The notes: generated by a model from the sequence alone, not told the origin. 64,000 nucleotides of DNA from Bacteroides faecalis (GCF_003865075.1 NZ_BHWB01000002.1:1-64000); one strand, 5' to 3'. Positions 1 to 7,142 are shown, counted from the first letter of the stretch. Translations and numbers: made by a program.

Positions 1-2
1 CT

Positions 3-1400
3 TGCCCATATTTTTCTCCACAAGTTATGGAAATAAACGGGAAGGTTGTCATACTGCTTGATATTCCTTGCGGTCAGTATGTCTACCGCTATAAGGGCAG
101 GTTTTGGGACAGAAACGGGGATGCGGATATTGATATAACGGACCACCCTGAATTATTGCTTTCGCTTTTCGAAAGAAAGAACCCGCATTTGTTTGAAGAA
201 AGGAAAGTTGATGGCCTGAAAATGGAACATCTTGACCATGACACGTTCCAGTTCTGCCGAAACATTCTTGCCGTAAAGAAACCTGGACATCCTTGGCTGC
301 AGCTTTCAGATGAAGAAATACTGATACATACTCGTCTGGCAAGGGAAAATATCAATACCGGAGAGTTGGAACTTAAATATGCAGCACTTATCCTGTTCGG
401 TACAGAGTATGCGATAGAGGATTTTATGCCTCGTTATCGTTTCGAGGCACTATTTCACATGTGCACCTATGAGCAGTACAATGACATGCGGCAATTTCCC
501 AACCGATATGACGACCGTAAGACATTGCGATGCAACCTTATCAGAGTGTATGATGAATTGACCAAATTTACCGAACGTTATCTGCCGAATAAATTTTATC
601 TACCGGCAGGCTCTACCCAGAGAGAAGATTTGCGTTGGGACTTGTTCCGCGAGATTGTAGCAAATCTTTGTGTACATTCCGATTACAGTATAGGCTATGC
701 CTGTTTTTATCATGTGTTCAAGGACCGTGTTGTAACAAAGAATCCTACAAGGCTGTTACCCGAAATACCTGAGGGCAAACTGACTTTGCAGCAACTTAAT
801 AACTATACAAAAAATCCATTGCTGGTTAGAGTGTTTCATGAACTTTCATGGGTTGAGGATATGGGATCAGGAACTCGTAATATCTTACGCTATGCGCCTC
901 TCTACTACCCCAACTATAAAGTTGAGATTAACAATGGGTCTCAGTTTATATTTTCCATAACTTATATGGATATGCCTGAAAAAGACGCTGAAAATGTCAG
1001 TCAAAGTCCGAAAATGTCACCCAAAGGTGTTGAAAATGTCAGTCAAAACATAGAAATGTCACCCAAGGACGCTGAAAATGTCAGTCAAAGTCCGAAAATG
1101 TCACCCAAAGGCGTTGAAAATGTCAGTCAAAACTCAACGGCATCTACAGAAGAATTGGACGATGAAGATATGACTCTACAGTTGAATACAGATACAAATA
1201 ATAAGAATATACCAAAGAAACATAAGCGTCAGCAGGGAATTGTCAGCCTTATCAAACGGAATAACCAAATAACAGTAGAAGAATTAGCTGCAAAACTTGA
1301 TGTCAATGAAAGAACCATTTACCGAGATCTGGAAGAATTGAAGAATGTAATTAAGTATATTGGTCCATCAAGAGGCGGGTATTGGACGTTCTTAAAATAA
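3..1400 (+). CDS. AlbA/Schlafen-type ATP-binding transcriptional regulator, 5' truncated by the window edge
   Basis: The reading frame is open to the left edge, so the N-terminus (start of the AlbA_2/Schlafen-like DNA-binding domain) is missing; the first in-window ATG at 27 is internal to that domain. The visible part has the end of AlbA_2, then a RecG-C-terminal-like ATPase region with the helix REIVANLCVHSDYS and the glycine loop GSGTRN, then a 14-residue tandem repeat linker, and a C-terminal DeoR/HTH_11-type winged helix (residues about 405-455, ending in ELAAKLDVNERTIYRDLEEL). This family is generally taken to be transcriptional regulators, common in gut Bacteroidales and often near mobile elements. 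Target unknown. It is followed by a good terminator. Confidence 0.85.
   Translation, partial: CPYFSPQVMEINGKVVILLDIPCGQYVYRYKGRFWDRNGDADIDITDHPELLLSLFERKNPHLFEERKVDGLKMEHLDHDTFQFCRNILAVKKPGHPWLQLSDEEILIHTRLARENINTGELELKYAALILFGTEYAIEDFMPRYRFEALFHMCTYEQYNDMRQFPNRYDDRKTLRCNLIRVYDELTKFTERYLPNKFYLPAGSTQREDLRWDLFREIVANLCVHSDYSIGYACFYHVFKDRVVTKNPTRLLPEIPEGKLTLQQLNNYTKNPLLVRVFHELSWVEDMGSGTRNILRYAPLYYPNYKVEINNGSQFIFSITYMDMPEKDAENVSQSPKMSPKGVENVSQNIEMSPKDAENVSQSPKMSPKGVENVSQNSTASTEELDDEDMTLQLNTDTNNKNIPKKHKRQQGIVSLIKRNNQITVEELAAKLDVNERTIYRDLEELKNVIKYIGPSRGGYWTFLK
990..1130 (+). repeat. 42-bp tandem repeat inside the regulator gene (3.4 copies)
   Basis: Units start at 990, 1032, 1074 and 1116 (partial). 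Each encodes a 14-residue block of the type ENVSQSPKMSPKGV. Units 1 and 3 are nearly identical and unit 2 differs (NIE, KDA), so the array also reads as an 84-bp higher-order repeat. It forms a hydrophilic linker between the ATPase region and the C-terminal helix-turn-helix. Being in frame and a multiple of three, copy-number change would only alter linker length. Confidence 0.9.
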
Positions 1401-1407
1401 ACATTAT

Positions 1408-1436
1408 AAAAAGTCATCCTTAGTGATGGCTTTTTT
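1408..1436 (+). terminator. Rho-independent terminator after the AlbA-type regulator
   Basis: An 11-bp stem (AAAAAGTCATC paired with GATGGCTTTTT, one G-T pair) around a 6-nt loop, ending in a run of six T, begins 8 bp after the stop codon. The A-run on the left arm means it could also work on the opposite strand. Confidence 0.8.
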
Positions 1437-1560
1437 ATTGAAATACATTCACCCCTTATTTCGTATGGAATTACGACGCAATAGTTCCCGTAAACCCTAT
1501 TTCCTGTTATGGACTTTTCTTCCCATACACTTTCAGAATATAATCTGCACATATTTTCAT

Positions 1561-1812
1561 GTTGACAGCGTTGACAAAGCATAATACATTTAGTACCAAA
1601 TAGTTTATATTAAAAATCAGCGTTGACAAACGTTGACAAAGGTAGCCACTTTCAGAAAAGCCCAAGATATTTGGAGCCAAAGGTTGACAAACCACGATAT
1701 ACTATTTATTTCTTCTTTTAATAAAGAAAAAGATAATATATTGTATGATAGCAGCTTATGGTAAACCTTGTAAGATACGTTTGACGTTGGCTCCCTTGTC
1801 AACGCTGTCAAC
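1561..1812. repeat. GTTGACA repeat cluster bounded by a 17-bp perfect inverted repeat
   Basis: GTTGACAGCGTTGACAA occurs at 1561-1577 and its exact reverse complement at 1796-1812. Further direct copies of GTTGACAAA lie at 1622, 1632 and 1683. The 1401-1993 gap otherwise holds no convincing gene. The arrangement resembles multiple protein-binding sites (iterons, recombinase arm sites or a partition/replication site). It lies between a regulator gene and the first genes of probable mobile-element type. Confidence 0.75.
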
Positions 1813-1919
1813 CTCTAAATATATGCCCTTCTTATTTTCTTGTAATGCTACTTCCGCAAATGCGGTCTTAAACATTGCAGCATTTGATAGCACATATTCC
1901 TTGAAAATCCCATTAAATA

Positions 1920-1943
1920 TCTGATATTCCAATATCTAATGTG
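1920..1943 (+). repeat. 24-bp direct repeat, copy 1
   Basis: TCTGATATTCCAATAT followed by CTAATGTG. The second copy at 5139-5162 matches at 22 of 24 positions. This copy contains the perfect palindrome GATATT-CC-AATATC. It lies 51 bp upstream of the helix-turn-helix gene, so it may be an operator, or an attachment-type repeat flanking the 3.2-kb segment between the copies. Confidence 0.7.
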
Positions 1944-1993
1944 TTGATATATATGTATTCCGATTTTATCTTTATGGCAAAACGAAGTAGGAT

Positions 1994-2248
1994 ATGGATT
2001 TACACAAGTTGTTTTTGGAAGTTCTTCCCGGTCGGACGTACTCCGTCAATGAGGCCGCACGTTATTTGGGTGTTCACAGATGTACGGTCTATGCCTATAT
2101 TAGTCATCCAGAAAGGCCTTTACCTTTTGTGAAGATGCAGGACAAAACGAAACTCATGTTTCGTGGAGCAGACCTGATAGCTTATAAAGTTGCCGGTCTC
2201 CCGAAGAAGGGGCGCAGACGGAAAGACGGTAAGGCCGGATGCCACTGA
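1994..2248 (+). CDS. Small helix-turn-helix DNA-binding protein (excisionase/MerR-like)
   Basis: 84 residues. The central part (TYSVNEAARYLGVHRCTVYAYI, about residues 15-36) is a typical N-terminal helix-turn-helix of the excisionase/MerR-like class, with a recognition helix and a short wing; the C-terminus is basic (KKGRRRKDGK). No ligand domain is present. Such proteins accompany integrases in Bacteroidales elements and act in excision or transcription control. A -7-like box TATCTTTA lies about 25 bp upstream of the ATG and the 24-bp palindromic repeat further up. It converges with the minus-strand gene ending at 2264. Role in excision is inference. Confidence 0.7.
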   Translation: MDLHKLFLEVLPGRTYSVNEAARYLGVHRCTVYAYISHPERPLPFVKMQDKTKLMFRGADLIAYKVAGLPKKGRRRKDGKAGCH

Positions 2249-2263
2249 CGCTTTCCGTTCCGG

Positions 2264-2632
2264 TCAATTTAGCCAATGGTGCGAAAACGGACTTTTACCT
2301 GTTGCCTTCGACAAGTCGCAAGCAAGAAGCCACGCCTTTGTGCGTATATCATCCATGTCCGCAACGGCTTGCAGGTAGCGTGCCGGGGGCATCGCCCCCG
2401 ACTTTATCATCCACTCCCATGCGCACATTTCGGGGGTGATGGCATCCACGAAGGATTTTATTTCTTCCACAAGATTTTCCACCTTGTCATCTTTCATTCC
2501 GACGGTGAAACAGAACTGAACACCGCCAAGTGTTTTCCGTCTGAAGTCGAAACATCGGATTCCGTTTTCAGTTCTTGTTGACACATTCCAGCCGTTCACG
2601 GTTGCAATGCGGATAATCTGCCTGTCTGTCAT
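2264..2632 (-). CDS. Conserved hypothetical protein, paralogue of the gene at 2724
   Basis: 122 residues from the ATG at 2632; the longer frame to 2659 would need a TTG start. No known domain is recognised. It shares its plan with the upstream neighbour: an N-terminal 'R..NGW.VS...NGI..FDF' motif, then 'F.F.VGMKD..V..L...I..F', then a helical C-terminus. The pair therefore looks like a tandem duplication. Soluble, no signal peptide. Separated from the paralogue by a 15-bp perfect hairpin. Its place in a run of small minus-strand genes suggests an accessory gene of a conjugative element. Confidence 0.6.
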   Translation of the reverse strand: MTDRQIIRIATVNGWNVSTRTENGIRCFDFRRKTLGGVQFCFTVGMKDDKVENLVEEIKSFVDAITPEMCAWEWMIKSGAMPPARYLQAVADMDDIRTKAWLLACDLSKATGKSPFSHHWLN

Positions 2633-2668
2633 TTCTGTATGATTTTTGTTATAAAACAAACATAAGGT

Positions 2669-2701
2669 AGCCTGCCATGTTTCTATGAAACATGGCAGGC
2701 T
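2669..2701 (-). terminator. Perfect 15-bp hairpin between the two paralogues
   Basis: AGCCTGCCATGTTTC and its exact reverse complement are separated by a 3-nt loop. On the minus strand the stem is followed by ACCTTATGTTTGTTTT, a weak U-rich tail. It could be a terminator or an RNA-stabilising or processing hairpin for the upstream gene (2724-3086). Confidence 0.65.
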
Positions 2702-2723
2702 GCTTGCAAGTAAAATCTTGATT

Positions 2724-3086
2724 TTATGCTATTCCTCTAATTGCGTCAAGAAGGTTCTCCACCATTTTCTCTGCCGCTTCCATATCTGCAAGCACGTCTC
2801 TCATACGGTAAGGTGCTCCGTTCTTTCCATGCCCTCTGCTGTCAAGCCACAGATAGGTTTCCTCGTCCACATCGAAGCCCTCGTAATAGTTTTCCATGTC
2901 CGTTATCAGACTGTCAAGGTCTTTGTCTTTCATCGCTGCCGTAAAGGAAAAGTCTTGCCCTGCCGGAGTGAACTTTGAAAACTCGAAGATGACTATGCCG
3001 TTCTTCTGTCCGGCATCCGCACTTACATACCAGCCGTTCGCTTCACTGCACCGGATTACCGTATCTATTCTGTCTTTTTTACGCAT
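2724..3086 (-). CDS. Conserved hypothetical protein, paralogue of the gene at 2264
   Basis: 120 residues. No known domain recognised. It resembles the downstream protein in the N-terminal half (R..EANGWYVS, then GIVIFEFSKF and FSFTAAMKDKDLDSLITDM), and its C-terminal half is predicted helical (MRDVLADMEAAEKMVENLL). Cytoplasmic by appearance. An 11-bp perfect hairpin (3104-3132) lies just upstream and a 15-bp hairpin just downstream, so it could be an individually processed message. Function unknown. Confidence 0.6.
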   Translation of the reverse strand: MRKKDRIDTVIRCSEANGWYVSADAGQKNGIVIFEFSKFTPAGQDFSFTAAMKDKDLDSLITDMENYYEGFDVDEETYLWLDSRGHGKNGAPYRMRDVLADMEAAEKMVENLLDAIRGIA

Positions 3087-3103
3087 ATTGTATTCTGTTT
3101 TGT

Positions 3104-3132
3104 GTCAGCCGTAGCGGTAATCTACGGCTGAC
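3104..3132 (-). other. 11-bp perfect inverted repeat between minus-strand genes
   Basis: GTCAGCCGTAG pairs with CTACGGCTGAC around a 7-nt loop. It lies between the DUF2958 gene and the 2724-3086 gene. There is no strong U-tract on the minus side (AACAAAACAGAATACAA), so it may be a transcript-processing hairpin rather than a terminator. Confidence 0.6.
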
Positions 3133-3143
3133 GGGTTATAAAC

Positions 3144-3506
3144 TCAATCTTCAAATCTCGCAAGGAAACGTTGTAACCGTTGGTCGTTCAGCTTGCACAA
3201 CGGTATCGGCTGCAAGTTCGTCTGTTGCCGTATTTGCAGCTTGCCAAGACCTTGTGCCGTAAGGTCAAGTTCTACTTCCGACAGCTCGTTCAGTGAAATG
3301 TAGCCGTACTCATCCTCCATAAGTCCGACAACTATTCCGAAAAGAATGGTGTCATCACCCTCTGTTTCACCTTCAAGTATGAACCAGCGTACAGAACCGA
3401 GAGCAAAAACCGCACGGCAAACAGCATCTTTTCCCTTGCCGTCCTGGGAATAAAGAGGATAGCCTTTTAAGACCTCCTCCAACATGGGTGTCATAAGTCT
3501 GCACAT
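3144..3506 (-). CDS. DUF2958 domain protein
   Basis: 120 residues, full length for the family. The central stretch (LGSVRWFILEGE, then LFGIVVGLMEDEYGYISLNEL) is the DUF2958 signature and the end (LQRFLARF) fits as well. DUF2958 proteins are small proteins found on plasmids and conjugative elements near transfer or anti-restriction genes; their biochemical role is not known to me. It starts 2 bp after the stop of the upstream gene, so the two are probably translated together. Confidence 0.75.
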   Translation of the reverse strand: MCRLMTPMLEEVLKGYPLYSQDGKGKDAVCRAVFALGSVRWFILEGETEGDDTILFGIVVGLMEDEYGYISLNELSEVELDLTAQGLGKLQIRQQTNLQPIPLCKLNDQRLQRFLARFED

Positions 3507-3508
3507 AA

Positions 3509-3715
3509 TCAGTCAAATTTAATTTCGTCCTCATAAACGTCTATTTCCGCTCCGCTGCTGAACTGCACGGTAAAGCCTTTTGCAGTTTTGGCGATGATTG
3601 TACCACGATGATAGCCACGCCATGGTGTTATCAATTCACATTGACGTCCGTATTCCGGAAAATCTGTCTCGTTCCACATATCAGTAAGTTTTAGTGTTTG
3701 AAAATTCGGGGTCAT
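3509..3715 (-). CDS. Small hypothetical protein with SH3/KOW-like beta repeats
   Basis: 68 residues. The body (CELITPWRGYHRGTIIAKT, then KGFTVQFSSGAEIDVYEDEI) alternates short strands and turns like a small SH3/KOW/Tudor-type barrel, but I do not recognise a named family. The ATG at 3715 lies inside the end of the upstream gene (35-bp overlap) and the stop is 2 bp before the DUF2958 start. This indicates translational coupling in an operon of accessory genes. Confidence 0.55.
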   Translation of the reverse strand: MTPNFQTLKLTDMWNETDFPEYGRQCELITPWRGYHRGTIIAKTAKGFTVQFSSGAEIDVYEDEIKFD

Positions 3716-4001
3716 AAATCAATTCTCTTTCCCTTAGATGTCGGTACGCTTCCGATGCGAGCTGTGATGCCCACTCGTTGCGCACATCATAAATTCCATT
3801 TTGGTAATTGATTGCCAACTGTCGCATGAAGCCGATAAATACCTTGAACATCTCCTGTTGGAGGTAGCGGTGTGCTCTGGTCAGTTCCTTGCCGGTAATG
3901 TCGGCGGAACACATACGTCCGTTCACGAAGTTTGCAAACTCTTGGGCGAAAGCCTTGTCCTGCTCGGAGACTGTTGCTCCTGAAAATTCCTGATAGTCCA
4001 T
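3681..4001 (-). CDS. Conserved hypothetical helical protein
   Basis: 106 residues from the internal ATG at 4001 (MDYQEFSG). The frame runs up to 4232 but the extra part overlaps the next gene and reads as shadow sequence. Mostly alpha-helical and soluble, with no cysteine pairs or nucleotide-binding motif. It follows the 4013 gene by 11 bp and overlaps the next gene, so it is part of the same small-gene operon. Function unknown. Confidence 0.6.
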   Translation of the reverse strand: MDYQEFSGATVSEQDKAFAQEFANFVNGRMCSADITGKELTRAHRYLQQEMFKVFIGFMRQLAINYQNGIYDVRNEWASQLASEAYRHLRERELIYDPEFSNTKTY

Positions 4002-4012
4002 ATTGTTACAAT

Positions 4013-4207
4013 TTAGATGGTCGCCTGATAATAAATCCAAGGTTCGGGTGATACGTTGTAGATGTAATCGCCACACCGCACCAGTAAACACCTGCTGCCA
4101 TAATAGAGCCTCTTCATGCCCCGGACACTTCCTGTATGGTGGAAGTTCGGAAAGCGGTCTATGCCAACTCTCCTGCCTTGCTTGATAGTCATTTTTCTTA
4201 CTCGCAT
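4013..4207 (-). CDS. Small basic hypothetical protein
   Basis: 64 residues from the ATG at 4207, or 59 from a second ATG at 4192 (MTIKQGRRVGIDRFPNF). Rich in Arg, Tyr and Gly, with a central RGMKRLYYGSRCLLVRCGDYIYNV stretch that looks like a small beta fold. First gene of the minus-strand accessory operon; leader element A ends just upstream of it. No family recognised. Confidence 0.55.
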   Translation of the reverse strand: MRVRKMTIKQGRRVGIDRFPNFHHTGSVRGMKRLYYGSRCLLVRCGDYIYNVSPEPWIYYQATI

Positions 4208-4225
4208 AATTCTTTAAGTTTGGAG

Positions 4226-4440
4226 GTTTCAATTCTTTTCCCTCTTGTGAAGCTCCTTTGAGCTTCTTGGTCGGGAGAACCGTTTTTTTCGTGCGGATTT
4301 TCCTGCGGACACGAGGGAGGATAAGGCAAGTGTGAGGTCAGAGGGTGCAGATGGAATACCCCAATTTTTGAGGCACGAGAAAATTTGCGGAAGGCTTCCG
4401 TCAAGCCCTCCGACCGAAAGCGTCAGCGGCATTTGACGTT
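4226..4440 (-). other. Leader element A, diverged duplicate of the element at 31425
   Basis: This stretch aligns with 31425-31625. Shared blocks are GTTTCAATTCTTTTCCCT at the gene-proximal end, a 6-bp hairpin that keeps pairing although its sequence changes (GAAGCT/AGCTTC here, GAAGCC/GGCTTC there), then GGAATACCC and GCGGAAGGCT. Both copies sit just upstream of a minus-strand accessory gene. It could be an untranslated leader or a small ORF ending ...KREKN; reading-frame conservation between the copies is only partial. Confidence 0.6.
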
Positions 4441-4645
4441 CCTCCCGTCCGCAGTTCCTTTGCACGACAAAAACGTTTCCGGCCAAGAGGCTCAAACGTG
4501 GTTCTACGATTATTCATTCTACCAAAGGACATAGTTGTCAAAAGACCGCTGCCAATGTGAATGCTTTTGAAGCGCAGCCTCAAAGGTATTCTCTTTGGCA
4601 GCGGATTGGATTTATCCATTGGCAGCACCAACATATCGGCAGGAT

Positions 4646-4672
4646 TTACTTGGTGTTGCAAACACGGAGTAA
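4646..4672 (+). repeat. 27-bp near-palindrome, copy 1
   Basis: TTACT-tg-GTGTT-gca-AACAC-gg-AGTAA. A second copy with the same geometry lies at 5062-5088, where the outer arm changes on both sides (TTGCT/AGCAA). The flanking 15-20 bp are also similar (CATATC...GGA). The 4441-5252 interval shows no convincing gene. It holds these two repeats and the second 24-bp direct repeat. Confidence 0.6.
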
Positions 4673-5061
4673 GTCTGACGGCTCAATCTCCCTAGCAGGT
4701 ATGTCACTCCGGCATCGCAAGGGATACGAAATGTCGGAAGTGGCTACCATTTTATAAGTACTAACTCTTAAAGAAATCTGACTGTTTCATCATTGCAAGT
4801 GCAACCTGCAACATAAGAAACTGCCGACAAATTCGTTTTTTTACAAATTGGGAAAAGAAAAGGTATCATCCTTTATACATGCAGCTAAAACTTTAGACAT
4901 TAACAGTTACTTGATAAATGACGGCTTGCCAGTCAAATGGCATAATAAAAGACATGTAGGAGGTCGTCACATGCACTTAACTCCGTTCGGGACATTTCAT
5001 CTTGTAATAATTCTCTGTGTGCATGGAGTTGACCAACAACCCATAGGCATATCAGTCGGAC

Positions 5062-5088
5062 TTGCTTGGTGTTGAAAGCACGAAGCAA
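5062..5088 (+). repeat. 27-bp near-palindrome, copy 2
   Basis: TTGCT-tg-GTGTT-gaa-AGCAC-ga-AGCAA, in the same orientation as the copy at 4646 and about 390 bp from it. The paired arms change together relative to copy 1, which suggests selection for dyad symmetry (protein-binding site or RNA hairpin). It lies 164 bp upstream of the invertase start. Confidence 0.6.
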
Positions 5089-5138
5089 ACCGGTTGGCCT
5101 CATATAGCTTACAAAATCCCACAAGCTTCCACAAACTC

Positions 5139-5162
5139 TCTGATATTCCAATATTTAATCTG
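5139..5162 (+). repeat. 24-bp direct repeat, copy 2
   Basis: Matches 1920-1943 at 22 of 24 positions. It lies 90 bp upstream of the invertase gene, as copy 1 lies upstream of the helix-turn-helix gene. Both carry an imperfect or perfect GATATT-CC-AATAT dyad. Confidence 0.7.
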
Positions 5163-5252
5163 CTCCCATCCGACTGCTTAGGCAGTATCTTTACGCCATA
5201 AAATGATTCCAATGATAGCAAATGATATTTTACATTCATTACATTTAATTTT

Positions 5253-6458
5253 ATGGCAACAGTAAAAGTGAAATTCCGTGCTTCTTCCAAACCTGGCAAG
5301 GAGGGTACATTATTCTTCCAAGTAATCCATGGCAGGGTTACAAGACAGATAGCTACCGGGTATAAGATATTCGAAAGTGAATGGGATGCCATCGGTTCGG
5401 AAATCATATTGACAGATAATGAACCGTTGAGACACGGCTATTTATTATCTGTGAAGGAGGCATTAGCTGCGGAATCATCAAAACTAAAGGGTGTTATTGC
5501 CCGCCTTGATAAAACGGGCAATAACTATTCGGTGGAAAAGATTGTAGAACTTTCGAATGGGCCTAAAAACTGTGATAACTTCATTGCGTTTGCCCAAAGG
5601 CTCATCAGCCAATTGAAACAAATCGGGAAAAGACGTACAGCCGATACTTATACTACCGTCTTAAACAGTTTCAAACATTTCAGGGGAGAACAGGACCTGC
5701 TTTTGGACGATGTGGATTCCTCCCTGATGATGGAATACGAAACATGGCTCAAAGAGAACGGGATCTGCAAGAATACAATTTCCTTCTATATGCGTAACCT
5801 GCGAGCCATCTACAACCGTGCGGTGGAAAGGGAACTGACCGCACAACGCTTCCCATTCAAGCACGTCTATACCGGGATTGACAAGACCGTCAAACGTGCA
5901 GTCCCTATAAAAATCATCCGCCAGATCAAGGAACTTGACCTGACCCTATCCCCTCTGCTTGATTATGCAAGGGATCTCTTCCTATTCTCATTCTATACAA
6001 GAGGCATGTCCTTCGTGGATATGTCGTACTTGAAAAAGAAAGACTTGCAGAACGGAATCCTGACCTACCGCCGACAGAAAACCAACCAACAACTTTCAAT
6101 CAAATGGGAACAACCCATGCAGGACATAATCGACAAATATGATACGACAGGCAGTCCTTATTTGTTACCTATCATCCGCGACATGGATCGGGATCAGCGG
6201 AAACAATACAAAAATGCCTCACATCTAGTAAACAACAAGCTAAAGAAAATCGGGGAACAACTTGGGGTGGGAATACCATTGACAACTTATGTCGCACGCC
6301 ATACTTGGGCGAGCATTGCAAAAAGCAGGAACATCCCGGTTTCCACTATCAGTGAAGCTTTGGGACATGATTCGGAAACAACCACAAGGATATATTTGAC
6401 ATCATTAGACACCTCGTCTGTGGATAAAGCCAATTCTATCGTATTGAAACTATTGTAA
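5253..6458 (+). CDS. Tyrosine-type DNA invertase adjacent to the capsule switch
   Basis: 401 residues, the usual length for Bacteroidales tyrosine invertases and phage-type integrases. N-terminal arm-type domain (MATVKVKFRASSKPGKEG), core-binding SAM-like domain (about 105-205), then the catalytic domain: first Arg in FSFYTRGMSFVDMSYL, the Y-x-x-R-H box in LTTYVARHTWAS, GHDSETTT and the nucleophile Tyr in TRIYLTSL. In this family Tyr instead of His before the RH box is common. The nearest substrates are the two inverted-repeat pairs that begin 88 bp after its stop codon and precede upxY. This is the classical arrangement of a local invertase that flips capsule promoters. Specificity for these sites is inferred from position. 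Confidence 0.88.
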   Translation: MATVKVKFRASSKPGKEGTLFFQVIHGRVTRQIATGYKIFESEWDAIGSEIILTDNEPLRHGYLLSVKEALAAESSKLKGVIARLDKTGNNYSVEKIVELSNGPKNCDNFIAFAQRLISQLKQIGKRRTADTYTTVLNSFKHFRGEQDLLLDDVDSSLMMEYETWLKENGICKNTISFYMRNLRAIYNRAVERELTAQRFPFKHVYTGIDKTVKRAVPIKIIRQIKELDLTLSPLLDYARDLFLFSFYTRGMSFVDMSYLKKKDLQNGILTYRRQKTNQQLSIKWEQPMQDIIDKYDTTGSPYLLPIIRDMDRDQRKQYKNASHLVNNKLKKIGEQLGVGIPLTTYVARHTWASIAKSRNIPVSTISEALGHDSETTTRIYLTSLDTSSVDKANSIVLKLL

Positions 6459-6545
6459 ACGGATGGCCGACCAATCGTAATGTGTTTATGGCATCATGTC
6501 AGTTCTATTTAAAGAACTGACATTTTTGTTGTATAAAACAGCCAC

Positions 6546-6756
6546 TCTCTCATTAAGAGAAGTATTTCAAATGCAAAATTACAAAAAAAGACGGAATTGC
6601 TCAAAAAACACATATAAAAAACGGCTTTCTTGGGCTTCCTCGGTTGTAATTTGTTTGGCAAAAGTATGGCTTTGTTTGGCAAATAATAAGGTATGCCATA
6701 CTCTATTATCTGATAATCAGTCATAATATACATCCGTCACTTCTCTTAATGAGAGA
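6546..6756. other. Invertible promoter element 1 (18-bp inverted repeats)
   Basis: Perfect inverted repeats at 6546-6563 (TCTCTCATTAAGAGAAGT) and 6739-6756 enclose 175 bp. Each repeat contains a quasi-palindromic core TCTCT-N5-AGAGA with spacer CATTA/TAATG. The enclosed segment has a Bacteroidetes-type promoter reading leftwards in this sequence. It lies between the invertase gene and upxY, as expected for a phase-variable capsule promoter. After inversion the promoter would read towards upxY. Confidence 0.8.
6574..6605 (-). promoter_or_regulatory. Promoter in invertible element 1, facing away from the capsule
   Basis: On the minus strand TTTG (6602-6605), a 20-bp spacer and TAATTTTG (6574-6581) fit the Bacteroidetes consensus (-33 TTTG, 19-21 bp, -7 TAnnTTTG). 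In this orientation it would transcribe through the left repeat towards the 3' end of the invertase gene, i.e. the OFF orientation for the capsule. Confidence 0.7.
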
Positions 6757-6913
6757 AATAGCGGTACGGAGTTGAAAAATGTACTTGGAATACTTTCAAA
6801 AGACTTCCAATAAAGCTGACGAATAAGAGCAAGTGTATTGGGCAAGCCAATAGAGGCATAGAGCATTAAAGAAGAGGCTGAATATAAAAGAATTTTGTTT
6901 TGCAGATACTTCT

Positions 6914-7137
6914 TTCTCTGTATAAGAGAAAGATTCTATGTTGCAAAGGTACAGGTTTAATTTGATAAATTGACGTTTACGAGCCGTATTTATTTATTAA
7001 AAACTGCGTTTTGCAACTAAAAGAATGCTATGAGCACAACAAATGTTTTGGGAAAATAGTGCCTTCGCAAAATAACAGTGCTGAATATCAACCATTTGCG
7101 GCTACCTAAAACCCCAATCTTTCTCTTATACAGAGAA
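6914..7137. other. Invertible promoter element 2 (22-bp inverted repeats)
   Basis: Perfect inverted repeats at 6914-6935 and 7116-7137 enclose 180 bp. Outward similarity continues past a 4-bp insertion in the left copy (GATACTT). The core is again TCTCT-N5-AGAGA but the spacer is GTATA/TATAC, unlike element 1. The right repeat ends 5 bp before the ATG of the 59-residue leader ORF, so flipping changes everything upstream of that start. A TACCTTTG -7 box lies just inside the left repeat. Confidence 0.8.
6944..6951 (-). promoter_or_regulatory. -7 box in invertible element 2, facing away from the capsule
   Basis: TACCTTTG on the minus strand is an exact match to TAnnTTTG and sits 8 bp inside the left repeat, nearly the same position as in element 1 (10 bp). 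I see no clear TTTG at the -33 distance, so the call rests on the -7 box and the parallel layout. Confidence 0.5.
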
Positions 7138-7142
7138 GTATC

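Noticed and set aside
990..1130. Regular 42-bp repeats considered as a CRISPR array
   Set aside because: The units are contiguous, without unique spacers, and in frame within a protein linker.
4557..5075. Two short plus-strand ORFs (66 and 75 codons) before the invertase
   Set aside because: No protein-like pattern; they are explained by the repeated near-palindromic sequences in this gene-free stretch.
6546..7137. Inverted repeats considered as ends of an insertion sequence
   Set aside because: The enclosed 175-180 bp segments have no transposase and hold promoters; they lie next to an invertase gene, which fits invertible promoters better.
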